Assembly: GCF_900113485.1 (NCBI RefSeq)
Contig: NZ_FOPM01000019.1
Location: 17,273 to 81,272, forward strand
Source of the DNA: Methylobacterium gossipiicola
GTDB lineage: Bacteria; Pseudomonadota; Alphaproteobacteria; Rhizobiales; Beijerinckiaceae
Length of the DNA: 64,000 nucleotides
Direction: 5' to 3'
Positions 56,344 through 64,000 of this stretch are shown piece after piece (the stretch's first letter is position 1; each line of letters starts with the position of its first letter). The notes beneath the pieces were generated by a model. The model saw only the letters and a list, made by a program, of their open reading frames with translations, made no database searches and was not told the DNA's origin. The position numbers and the translations under genes are program-made.

Positions 56344-59109
56344 ATGAAAGTCGTCGTCGTCGAGTCGCCGGCCAAGGCCAAGACGATCAACAAGTACCTC
56401 GGGCGCGACTACGAGGTGCTCGCCTCGTTCGGGCATATCCGCGACCTGCCGGCGAAGGACGGCTCCGTCGATCCGGAGGCCGACTTCCATATGCTTTGGG
56501 AGCTGGACGACCGTGGCTCGAAGCGTGTGTCCGACATCGTCCGGGCCCTCAAGGGCGCCGACGGCCTGATCCTCGCGACCGATCCGGATCGCGAGGGCGA
56601 GGCCATCTCGTGGCACGTGGTCGAGGCCCTGAACGCCCGGCGCGCCCTCAAGGGCATGCCCGTGGAGCGGGTGACCTTCAACGCCATCACCAAGGCGGCG
56701 GTCGACACCGCCATGCGCAACCCGCGCCAGATCGACCAAGCCCTCGTCGACGCCTATCTGGCGCGCCGCGCCCTCGACTATCTCGTGGGCTTCAACCTCT
56801 CGCCGGTGCTGTGGCGCAAGCTGCCCGGCGCACGCTCGGCCGGGCGCGTCCAGTCCGTGGCCCTGCGCCTCGTCTGCGAGCGCGAGCGCGAGATTGAGGT
56901 GTTCAAACCGCGCGAATACTGGTCCCTCGTCGCCACCCTGGCGACGGAGGCCGGCGCGGTCTTCGAGGCCCGGCTCACGGGCGCGGACGGCAAGCGGATC
57001 CAGCGCCTCGATGTCGGCACCGGGGAAGAAGCGGCGGCATTCAAGCGCGACCTCGAACTCGCGACGTTTTCCGTCGGAAACGTCGAAGCGAAGCCGGCGA
57101 AGCGCCATCCCGCGCCGCCCTTCACGACCTCTACGCTGCAACAGGAGGCCTCGCGAAAACTCGGGATGGCCCCGGCCCAGACCATGCGGGCGGCGCAGAA
57201 GCTCTACGAAGGCGTCGAGATCGGCGGCGAGACGGTGGGCCTCATCACCTACATGCGCACCGACGGCGTCGACATGGCGCCGGAAGCCATCGCCGACGCC
57301 CGCCGGGTCATCGCCAAGGAATACGGCGACGCCTACCTGCCGGGGGCGCCGCGCCGCTACAGCACCAAGGCCAAGAACGCGCAGGAAGCCCACGAGGCCG
57401 TGCGCCCGACGGATATGAGCCGCCTGCCGAAGACCGTGGCCCGCACGGTGGATGCCGAGCAGGCCAAGCTCTATGAACTCATCTGGATCCGCACGGTGGC
57501 GAGCCAGATGGAATCAGCCGAACTCGAGCGTACCACCGTCGACATCACCGCATCGGTCGGCCCGCGCCGGCTCGATCTCCGGGCGACGGGGCAAGTCGTC
57601 AAATTCGACGGCTTCCTCACCCTCTATCAGGAGGGCAAGGACGACGAGGAGGACGAGGACGGCAAGCGCCTGCCGCCGATGAAGGCCGGCGATCCGCTGA
57701 CCCGCGAGCGCATCGCCTCGACCCAGCACTTCACCGAGCCGCCGCCGCGCTATTCCGAGGCGAGCCTCGTCAAACGCATGGAAGAACTCGGCATCGGCCG
57801 GCCCTCGACCTACGCGGCGATCCTGCAGACCCTGCGCGACCGCGAATACGTCAAGATCGAGAAGAAGCGCTTGGTCGCCGAGGACAAGGGCCGCCTCGTC
57901 ACCGGCTTCCTCGAGAGCTTCTTCAAACGCTACGTCGAGTACGACTTCACCGCCGACCTCGAAGGCCAACTCGATCGGGTCTCGAATGCCGAGATCGACT
58001 GGCGCGAGGTTCTGCGCGATTTCTGGCAGAGCTTCTCCGCCGCCATCGCGGGCACCAAGGAGCTGCGCGTCACGGAGGTACTCGACGCCCTGAACGACCT
58101 GCTGGGCGCCCACATCTTCCCCGAGAAGGCCGACGGCTCGAACCCGCGCACCTGCCCGACCTGTGGCGCGGGCCAGCTCTCGCTCAAGCTCGGCAAGTTC
58201 GGCGCCTTCGTGGGCTGCTCGAACTACCCCGAGTGCAAGTACACCCGGCAGCTCTCGGCGTCCGGCGTCGAGGGCGACGGCGACGGTTCGTCGGAGAATG
58301 GCGGTCAGCCCGGCACGCGCGTGCTCGGCACCGATCCGGTCTCGGGCATGGCGGTGACCTTGCGGGACGGCCGGTTCGGCCCGTTCGTGCAGCTCGGCGA
58401 AGCCTCCACGGACAAGGAGGCGCCGAAGCCCAAGCGCTCGTCGATCCCGAAGGGCCTCAGCCCCTCGGCCGTGGACCTGGAGAAGGCCCTGAAACTCCTG
58501 TCGCTGCCGCGCGAGGTCGCCAAGCATCCCGAGACCGGCGAGCCGATCCTGGCCAATCTCGGCCGGTTCGGACCCTACGTGCAGCACGGCAAGATGTACG
58601 CGAATCTCGGGCGCGACGACGACGTGCTGGAGATCGGGGCCAACCGCGCCATCGACCTCATCGTGGCCAAGGAACAGGGCGGCGGCCGGCGCGGTCCCGC
58701 CGCCGATCCCGGCCGGGCGCTCGGCACCCATCCGGAGACGGGCAAGCCCATCGTGGTGAAATCCGGGCGCTACGGCCCCTACGTCACCGACGGCACCACC
58801 AACGCGACGCTGCCGAAGACTCAGGCGGCGGAGGACATCGACCTTCCGCAGGCCCTGGAACTCATCGCCGCCCGCGAGGCCGCCGGGGGCGGCAAGAAGC
58901 GCGCGCCGGCGCGTAAGGCAGCGGCGAAATCGACCACGGCCAAGAAGGCGCCGGCCAAGAAGGCCGCCGCGAAAAAGGCGGATGACGACGCGGGCGAGGC
59001 ACCGGTGAAGAAGGCCGCCCCGCGCAAGGCGCCCGCGAAGAAGGCCGACGCCGAAGCCCCGGCCAAGAAGCCCGCCGCCCCGCGCAAGGCGGCGGCCAAG
59101 AAGGCCTGA
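56344..59109 (+). CDS. topA: DNA topoisomerase I
   Basis: TopA is a type IA topoisomerase that relaxes negative supercoils. The product is 921 residues. The TOPRIM domain has Glu7 (VVVVESPAKAKTI) and DPDREGE at 80-86 (Asp80, Asp82, Glu84). The active-site Tyr is Y303 in GLITYMRTDG. A four-cysteine zinc motif (CPTCGAGQ... CSNYPEC) is at about 601-630. Repeated C-terminal modules follow (RFGPFVQLG, RFGPYVQHG, RYGPYVTDG). The last 75 residues are a Lys/Ala/Pro-rich tail like histone H1, which may add DNA affinity. It converges on parE. Confidence 0.97.
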   Translation: MKVVVVESPAKAKTINKYLGRDYEVLASFGHIRDLPAKDGSVDPEADFHMLWELDDRGSKRVSDIVRALKGADGLILATDPDREGEAISWHVVEALNARRALKGMPVERVTFNAITKAAVDTAMRNPRQIDQALVDAYLARRALDYLVGFNLSPVLWRKLPGARSAGRVQSVALRLVCEREREIEVFKPREYWSLVATLATEAGAVFEARLTGADGKRIQRLDVGTGEEAAAFKRDLELATFSVGNVEAKPAKRHPAPPFTTSTLQQEASRKLGMAPAQTMRAAQKLYEGVEIGGETVGLITYMRTDGVDMAPEAIADARRVIAKEYGDAYLPGAPRRYSTKAKNAQEAHEAVRPTDMSRLPKTVARTVDAEQAKLYELIWIRTVASQMESAELERTTVDITASVGPRRLDLRATGQVVKFDGFLTLYQEGKDDEEDEDGKRLPPMKAGDPLTRERIASTQHFTEPPPRYSEASLVKRMEELGIGRPSTYAAILQTLRDREYVKIEKKRLVAEDKGRLVTGFLESFFKRYVEYDFTADLEGQLDRVSNAEIDWREVLRDFWQSFSAAIAGTKELRVTEVLDALNDLLGAHIFPEKADGSNPRTCPTCGAGQLSLKLGKFGAFVGCSNYPECKYTRQLSASGVEGDGDGSSENGGQPGTRVLGTDPVSGMAVTLRDGRFGPFVQLGEASTDKEAPKPKRSSIPKGLSPSAVDLEKALKLLSLPREVAKHPETGEPILANLGRFGPYVQHGKMYANLGRDDDVLEIGANRAIDLIVAKEQGGGRRGPAADPGRALGTHPETGKPIVVKSGRYGPYVTDGTTNATLPKTQAAEDIDLPQALELIAAREAAGGGKKRAPARKAAAKSTTAKKAPAKKAAAKKADDDAGEAPVKKAAPRKAPAKKADAEAPAKKPAAPRKAAAKKA

Positions 59110-59144
59110 TCCGGGTTTCCGAAGGGATCATCCGCTCAGTGGGT

Positions 59145-59208
59145 GTCGGGCAGAGCCCGACATCTTCCCAGGGCTCTGCCCTGGACCCGCGAAGGGCATA
59201 GCCCTTCG
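59145..59208. repeat. Triple-hairpin dispersed repeat at a convergent gene end, copy 2
   Basis: Three consecutive perfect hairpins with 3-nt loops lie between the topA and parE stops: GTCGGGC-AGA-GCCCGAC (59145-59161), CCAGGGC-TCT-GCCCTGG (59168-59184) and CGAAGGGC-ATA-GCCCTTCG (59190-59208). The first and the third arm recur between the convergent genes at 28743/28874. The location suggests a bidirectional terminator or a REP-like element. Confidence 0.75.
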
Positions 59209-59219
59209 AGACCCGGACG

Positions 59220-61274
59220 TCAGATATCCAGTTCCGCGCCATCGGCGAAGGCGGCGCGCTCGGAGATGAAGGCGAAGCGGGCTTCGGGCTTGTTGCCCAT
59301 GAGCCGGTCCACGGCGTCGCCCGTGGAGCTGCGGGCCTCTTCCAGAACCTCGACGCGCAGGAGCGTGCGCTTCTTCGGGTCCATGGTGGTCTCTTTCAGC
59401 TGCGCCGGCATCATCTCGCCGAGGCCCTTGAAGCGGCCGATCTCGACCTTGGCCCCCTTGAACACCGTCTTGATCACCCGCTCCCGATCGGCGTCGTCGC
59501 GGGCATAGGCCGTCTTGGCTCCGTGGGTCAGGCGGTAGAGGGGCGGGATCGCGAGGTAGAGGTGCCCCCGGTCGATGAGTTTGGGCATCTGCCGGTAGAA
59601 GAAGGTGATGAGCAGCGAGGCGATGTGGGCGCCGTCGACGTCGGCGTCGGTCATGATGATGACCTTCTCGTAGCGAAGGTCTTCCAGGCGGAACGCGTTG
59701 CCGGTGCCGCAGCCGAGGGCCTGGGTCAGGTCGGAGATGAGCTGGTTGGCGCCGAGCTTGTCGCGGCTGGCCGAGGCGACGTTGAGGATCTTGCCGCGCA
59801 AGGGCAGGATCGCCTGACTGGCGCGGTCGCGCGCCTGCTTGGCCGATCCACCGGCCGAATCGCCCTCGACGATGAAGATCTCGGAGCCGGCCATGCCGGC
59901 CTTTGAGCAATCGGCGAGCTTGCCCGGAAGCCGCAGCTTGCGGGTGGCGGATTTGCGCGCGACTTCCTTCTCCTGGCGGCGGCGCAGGCGCTCTTCCGCC
60001 CGGTCGATCACCCAGTCGAGGAGCTTGTTGGCCTGGGCCGGCGAGGCGGCGAGCCAATGATCGAAGGCATCGCGGATCGCCGTCTCGACGATGCGCGAGG
60101 CCTCCACGGTGGCGAGCTTGTCCTTGGTCTGGCCCTGGAATTCAGGCTCGCGGATGAACACCGACAGCATGGAGGCGCAGGTCGCCATGACGTCGTCGGT
60201 GGTCACGGCCGTCATGCGCTTGGCCTGATTCACACGCTCGGCGTGCTCACGCAGGGCCCGGAGCAGGGCGACGCGCAGGCCGCTCTCGTGGGTGCCGCCC
60301 TCGGCCGTCGGAATCGTGTTGCAGTAGGAGGCCGAGACACCGTCCTCGGTGACCATCCAGGCCACGGCCCATTCGAGCGACCCGTGGCCGCCCGGCTTGG
60401 TGATCTTGCCCGAGAAAATCGCGTCGGTGACGAGTTCCTTGCCTTCGAGATCGCGGGCCAGATAATCGCGCAGCCCCCCTGGGAAGCGGTGCACGGTCTC
60501 GGCCGGCACGTCGTCGATGCCCTCCAGAAGGGACGGCGCGCAACGCCAGCGGATCTCGACGCCGCCGAACAGGTAGGCTTTGGAGCGCGCCATCCTGAAC
60601 AGGCGACGGGGATCGAACTTCAGCGGCCCGAAAATCTGCGCGTCGGGGTGGAAGCGCACCCGGGTGCCGCGCCGGTTCTGCACCCGGCCCACCGTCTCCA
60701 GCGGACCCTGAACATGCCCCCGTGAAAAGCTCTGGCGGTAGAGGGTCTGGCTGCGGGCGACCTCGACCTCGAGTTCGTCCGACAGGGCGTTGACCACGGA
60801 GATGCCCACACCGTGCAGGCCGCCGGAGGTCTCGTAGACCTTGGAGTCGAATTTCCCGCCCGCGTGCAGGACGGTCATGATGACTTCGAGGGCGGATTTC
60901 GTCGGGTATTTCGGGTGCGGGTCCACGGGGATGCCGCGCCCGTTGTCGGTCACCACGAGGTGGCCGGTCTCTTCCAGCTCCACCTCGATGAAGCTGGCAT
61001 GGCCCGCCACGGCCTCGTCCATGGAATTGTCGATCACCTCGGCGAAGAGGTGGTGCAGCGCCCGCTCATCGGTGCCGCCGATATACATGCCGGGGCGGCG
61101 GCGCACGGGCTCCAGCCCCTCCAACACCTCGATGGCGGAGGCGTCGTAGCCGGCTTCCGCCGAGGTGATGGGGGCGGGCACGGGAGCGGAGGACGCCGCG
61201 ACCTTGCGACGCTCATTGGGCTTCGCCTGGGGGGCCTCGCCGCCGACGAAGAGGTCGCGCGCGGGGTCGCTCAC
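59220..61274 (-). CDS. parE: DNA topoisomerase IV subunit B
   Basis: ParE is the ATPase subunit of topoisomerase IV, which unlinks daughter chromosomes. The product is 684 residues from GTG at 61274, where GAGGGA stands 5 nt upstream; an ATG at 61358 has its only purine run too close. The GHKL ATPase domain has EVIDNSMDEAVAGHA, TDNGRGIPVDPHP and GGLHGVGISVVNAL. The TOPRIM domain has IVEGDSAGGSAKQARDR and MTDADVDGAH. The IPVDPHPKYPTKSALE segment is typical of ParE rather than GyrB. topA converges on it. Confidence 0.95.
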   Translation of the reverse strand: MSDPARDLFVGGEAPQAKPNERRKVAASSAPVPAPITSAEAGYDASAIEVLEGLEPVRRRPGMYIGGTDERALHHLFAEVIDNSMDEAVAGHASFIEVELEETGHLVVTDNGRGIPVDPHPKYPTKSALEVIMTVLHAGGKFDSKVYETSGGLHGVGISVVNALSDELEVEVARSQTLYRQSFSRGHVQGPLETVGRVQNRRGTRVRFHPDAQIFGPLKFDPRRLFRMARSKAYLFGGVEIRWRCAPSLLEGIDDVPAETVHRFPGGLRDYLARDLEGKELVTDAIFSGKITKPGGHGSLEWAVAWMVTEDGVSASYCNTIPTAEGGTHESGLRVALLRALREHAERVNQAKRMTAVTTDDVMATCASMLSVFIREPEFQGQTKDKLATVEASRIVETAIRDAFDHWLAASPAQANKLLDWVIDRAEERLRRRQEKEVARKSATRKLRLPGKLADCSKAGMAGSEIFIVEGDSAGGSAKQARDRASQAILPLRGKILNVASASRDKLGANQLISDLTQALGCGTGNAFRLEDLRYEKVIIMTDADVDGAHIASLLITFFYRQMPKLIDRGHLYLAIPPLYRLTHGAKTAYARDDADRERVIKTVFKGAKVEIGRFKGLGEMMPAQLKETTMDPKKRTLLRVEVLEEARSSTGDAVDRLMGNKPEARFAFISERAAFADGAELDI

Positions 61275-61520
61275 CGGTGTCCCTCGTGCGAGGGACGGCC
61301 CGGCGTCAGGTTTCGCGGAGCGGATCGCGGAGGGTGACCGTGCAGCATTCGCCTTCATCCTCTGACCATACCGGAACAAACCGGAAACAGAAAGGGGTTC
61401 CCACCCCGGTAGGTCGGGCGCCGCGCCCACACCGTGCGGGGCGACGCCGTTCCATGCCATGGGGCAGGCTTGGTTAAGAAGGGCTGACGGCCTTGGAAAG
61501 GTCTTTTCGCGGCGGGGCGG

Positions 61521-63530
61521 TCAGGTCCCGACGCGGCCGCCCCCGCGCTTCGTGATCGCCACCACGGCCGGGCGGGGCGGCATGGCCGAGTCGAAATCCG
61601 GCCAGCGGGTGGACGGGGCCTCGAAGGTGGCGGGCGCGGCCTTCGGATCGTCCTCGTCGGCCTCGCCCGGATGCTGGACGGCGACGAAGAAGGTGGTGTC
61701 GTCGGGGGTGAAGTACGGTCCGCACATCTCGGCTCCGCACGGCACCCGGAAGAAGTGTTTTCCGGTGCCGCGCCCCTGCCCCTCCGTCTCCATGGCCCAG
61801 ATGCCGTCGGCCCGACCGGTGCGCGAGGCGGAATTGCCGTCCGTGGCGACCCAGAGGCGGCCCTGCCCGTCGACGGCGCAATTGTCCGGCATGCCGAACC
61901 AGCCGTCCTTGGTGGTGGCCGACGAGAAGGTCGCGCCGACCGCCGCGATGGCGGGATCGCCGCACCGGACGAGGATCTCCCACGAAAAGCCCGTGGCGGC
62001 GTGGTCGCCGTCGTCGGGGGTGAGTTCGACGATGTGGCCGAAGCGGTTGTCGGCACGCGGATTTACGGCATCGGTCTGATCGGCCTTCCGCTTCCCGTTG
62101 TTGGTCAGCATCACGTAGACCTTGCCGGTCTTGGGGTTCGCCTCGACGTCCTCGGGCCGATCCATCTTGGTGGCGCCGAGGCGGTCGGCGGCGAGACGCG
62201 CGCCGATGAGCACGTCGGCTTGGGTCTGGAAGCCGTTCTCTGGCGTCAACGGTCCCTGCCCGAACACCAGGGGCATCCAGGTGCCGCGCCCGTCGGCGTC
62301 GAACCGGGCGACGTGCAGCGTGCCGGAATCGAGGAGATCGCGGTCACCGCTATCGACCCGGCCGGTGGTGACGAACTTGTAGACGTAGTCGAAGCGCTCG
62401 TCGTCGCCCTGATAGACGACGTACTGACCGGTCTTGGCGACGATGCCGGCGGCGCCCTCGTGCTTGAACCGGCCCATGGCGGTACGCTTCTTCGGGACGC
62501 TCGTGGGATCGAATGGGTCGATCTCCACCACCCAGCCGAAGCGGTTGGGCTCGTTCGGGGTCTTTCCGATGTCGAAGCGCTCGTGGAACCGGCCCCAGGC
62601 ATAGGCGGAATTCGGTAGGTTGAAGCGGGCGTGGTTCTTCGCTTCGCCCGAGTCCGCCGGCAGGGTCCCGGAGAAGTAGTAGTTGATGTTCTCCTCGCAG
62701 GTGAGCCACGTGCCCCATGGGGTCGTGCCGCCGGCGCAGTTGTTGATCATGCCGTGGACGGACCGCCCGGTCGGGTCGGCGGCGGTGACGAGGCGCGCGG
62801 AACCGGCGGCGGGGCCGGTGAGCACCATCGGCGTCTCGGCGGTGATGCGGCGGGCGTATTTCGAATCCGGCACCACGGCCCATTGGCCGTCCGTGCGGCG
62901 GATCTCGAGGACCGAGCCGCCATGGGCCGCCATCTCGATATCGACGAGAGTCTTCGTCATGCCCGCGAAGGCGACGGACTTGAGGTCCTGGCGCCCGAGG
63001 CCGGGGAACATGAGCTCCTCGTTCGTGTATTCGTGGTTGACCACCAGCAGGCCGTGGGCGGCCGGATCGGCGGCGCCCGGCATGGGGAAATAGCCGACGA
63101 AGTCGTTGTTGTAGCCGAACTGCTTCGCCTGCGCGGCGGCGGATTGGTGATGCGGATCGAAGGCCGGGGCGCCGGGCAGGACGGGATCGCCCCAGCGGAT
63201 GAGGATCTCGGCGTCGTGTCCCGCCGCCACGTGGTGATGGGTGTCCGAGCCGGCTTCGACCTCCGCGAAGGGGAAGCGCGTCGGGGCGGTCTCGGCCGGA
63301 ACGGCGGCGGCTGGAGCGGCCTCGGCCGCCGCAGCGGCTTCAGTCGCCGCGAGGGCGCGGGGCGTCACCACGGCAGCGATGGCGCCGACGCCGAGGAGGC
63401 CGCGCAGGAGGTCGCGCCGATCGAAGCGCGCCGCGACCACATCGCCGAAGGTGGCGTTGGCGCTCGGGTTGGAGCCGGCATCCTCGGCCGCCTCGGCCGC
63501 CTGCGAGCGGGTTCGCGTCGGCTCGGTCAT
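61521..63530 (-). CDS. PhoX-type alkaline phosphatase (DUF839), Tat-exported
   Basis: The product is 669 residues of the PhoX/DUF839 family, Ca2+/Fe3+-dependent phosphatases active on phosphomonoesters in the periplasm. A twin-arginine signal is present: FDRRDLLRGLLG (Arg38-Arg39), a hydrophobic stretch and an ALA cleavage site near residue 61. The propeller-type domain contains VVNHEYTNEELMFPG near 165, NNCAGGTTPWGTWLTCEEN near 265, KHEGAAGI and RPEDVEANPKTGKVYVMLTNN near 460. The tat genes at the other end of the window would export it. Pho-box control was not found by eye. It lies 246 nt upstream of parE on the same strand. Confidence 0.92.
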   Translation of the reverse strand: MTEPTRTRSQAAEAAEDAGSNPSANATFGDVVAARFDRRDLLRGLLGVGAIAAVVTPRALAATEAAAAAEAAPAAAVPAETAPTRFPFAEVEAGSDTHHHVAAGHDAEILIRWGDPVLPGAPAFDPHHQSAAAQAKQFGYNNDFVGYFPMPGAADPAAHGLLVVNHEYTNEELMFPGLGRQDLKSVAFAGMTKTLVDIEMAAHGGSVLEIRRTDGQWAVVPDSKYARRITAETPMVLTGPAAGSARLVTAADPTGRSVHGMINNCAGGTTPWGTWLTCEENINYYFSGTLPADSGEAKNHARFNLPNSAYAWGRFHERFDIGKTPNEPNRFGWVVEIDPFDPTSVPKKRTAMGRFKHEGAAGIVAKTGQYVVYQGDDERFDYVYKFVTTGRVDSGDRDLLDSGTLHVARFDADGRGTWMPLVFGQGPLTPENGFQTQADVLIGARLAADRLGATKMDRPEDVEANPKTGKVYVMLTNNGKRKADQTDAVNPRADNRFGHIVELTPDDGDHAATGFSWEILVRCGDPAIAAVGATFSSATTKDGWFGMPDNCAVDGQGRLWVATDGNSASRTGRADGIWAMETEGQGRGTGKHFFRVPCGAEMCGPYFTPDDTTFFVAVQHPGEADEDDPKAAPATFEAPSTRWPDFDSAMPPRPAVVAITKRGGGRVGT

Positions 63531-63604
63531 CCATCGGCTCCGTGAAGGGAAAGCCGTCCTCTAGGCGCCCCCCATGGCAAGCACATGACGGTCGCCACAA
63601 TGCG

Positions 63605-63633
63605 AAAAAGCCCGGCCTTTCGGCCGGGCTTTT
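63605..63633. terminator. Intrinsic terminator, bidirectional form
   Basis: A perfect 12-bp stem (AAAAGCCCGGCC with GGCCGGGCTTTT) closes a 4-nt loop. On the minus strand it is followed by a run of U and lies 47 nt after the stop of the outer-membrane protein gene, which it probably ends. Confidence 0.9.
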
Positions 63634-63679
63634 CCGTGGATCGGGTCTGGAGGGCGTCCCGGAGGACGCGGGCCAAATC

Positions 63680-64000
63680 CTAGTAGGAGCCGAACTTGTA
63701 GTTCAGGCCGGCGCGGACGACGGCGAACTCGGTGTCGCGGATCTGACGGCCGCCGGAGACGAGGGCGACGCCGGGGCTGTTGGTGGTGATGACGGTGCCG
63801 ACGTTGTTGACCGCGAAGGCGCCGTTGTTGCGGTTGCCCTGGTCGAGGTTGACGTACAGACCTTCGACCTTGAACGTCACGGCCGAGGACTTGAAGAAGT
63901 TGAAGAACGAGTCCGTCGGGAGAGCGTACTCGATGCCACCGCCGGCGGCCCAGCCGGTCTGGAAGCTGTCGCGGCTGGCGTTGGTCAGACCGAAGTCACG
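63680..64000 (-). CDS. Outer-membrane beta-barrel protein (C-terminal part)
   Basis: The last 106 residues are present; the N-terminus lies off the right edge. The pattern is that of Omp25/Omp31-type barrels of Rhizobiales: TGWAAGGGIEYAL, an SSAVTFKVEGLYVNLDQG strand pair, and the ending FAVVRAGLNYKFGSY. Alternating hydrophobic residues and a terminal aromatic residue are the usual barrel-insertion signal, although the chain ends in Tyr rather than Phe. It is followed by a strong terminator. Confidence 0.85.
   Translation of the reverse strand, partial: RDFGLTNASRDSFQTGWAAGGGIEYALPTDSFFNFFKSSAVTFKVEGLYVNLDQGNRNNGAFAVNNVGTVITTNSPGVALVSGGRQIRDTEFAVVRAGLNYKFGSY

Noticed and set aside
56163..56897. 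Plus-strand ORF starting [16 protein letters not shown] between pyrB and topA
   Set aside because: It continues in the wrong frame through the topA coding region. The start is only a few bases after its purine run, and no family is recognised.

Overview
The window is a high-GC chromosomal segment of an alphaproteobacterium, most like the Methylobacteriaceae (Hyphomicrobiales). That placement is an inference from gene content and order: the surE-serS-tatCBA-nagZ-SPOR-argS-dgt run, HdaA, ErpA, GatCAB, the PyrB with a PyrC-like partner, DUF2218 and DUF3297 proteins, and very GC-rich codon use. No phage, insertion sequence, CRISPR array or rRNA operon was seen. It is a core-genome stretch with a few small accessory pockets.

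Layout. 1-9.4 kb, minus strand: SurE (cut by the window edge), SerS, TatC, TatB, TatA, NagZ, a SPOR-domain protein, ArgS and a dGTPase-like protein, with ErpA divergent. 9.9-19 kb: a large unrecognised exported protein, an Asp/Glu racemase, a LysR regulator, RNase D, AspS, then a tightly overlapping trio (glycosyltransferase, acyltransferase, unknown 100-residue protein). 19-29 kb: a DUF3297 protein, a hexapeptide acetyltransferase, malic enzyme with a phosphotransacetylase-like tail, an alanine-rich membrane protein, two identical tRNA-Gly(GCC) genes, Nudix and FAH-family genes, an FAD-linked oxidase, DUF2218 and an M29 aminopeptidase. 29-37 kb: lipid A acyltransferase, zinc alcohol dehydrogenase-like protein, Ppx, Ppk, HdaA and an AI-2E-type permease. 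37-44.4 kb: a chemoreceptor, PurM-PurN, Ndk and small exported proteins.

44.4-45.5 kb is the most unusual part. It is a pocket of lower GC with three tandem copies of a unit of about 283 bp. Each copy carries a Shine-Dalgarno-preceded 14-codon ORF (MTPPQQ-x-AATTIR-x) and, about 55 nt after its stop, a conserved structured element whose two interlocking stems (pseudoknot order) are kept in all copies, with G-U wobbles that favour transcription of the plus strand. I do not recognise this element.

45.5-64 kb: a GNAT acetyltransferase; GatB, a small membrane protein, GatA and GatC; a small membrane protein next to a perfect CtrA box; a SMI1/KNR4 protein; RuvX/YqgF; a two-gene small-protein unit; DprA, PlsY, a dihydroorotase-like protein lacking metal ligands, and PyrB, joined by stop/start overlaps; TopA; ParE; a Tat-exported PhoX-type phosphatase; and the end of an outer-membrane beta-barrel protein.

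Connections. TatABC and the Tat-signal-bearing PhoX lie in the same window. AspS plus GatCAB points to indirect Asn-tRNA and/or Gln-tRNA charging. Ppk and Ppx are adjacent and control polyphosphate. PlsY and LpxL build membrane lipids. TopA and ParE are convergent. Many gene junctions use GTGA, ATGA or TGATG overlaps, so translational coupling is common. Three kinds of dispersed or tandem short repeat are described, two of them sitting at gene ends like terminators.
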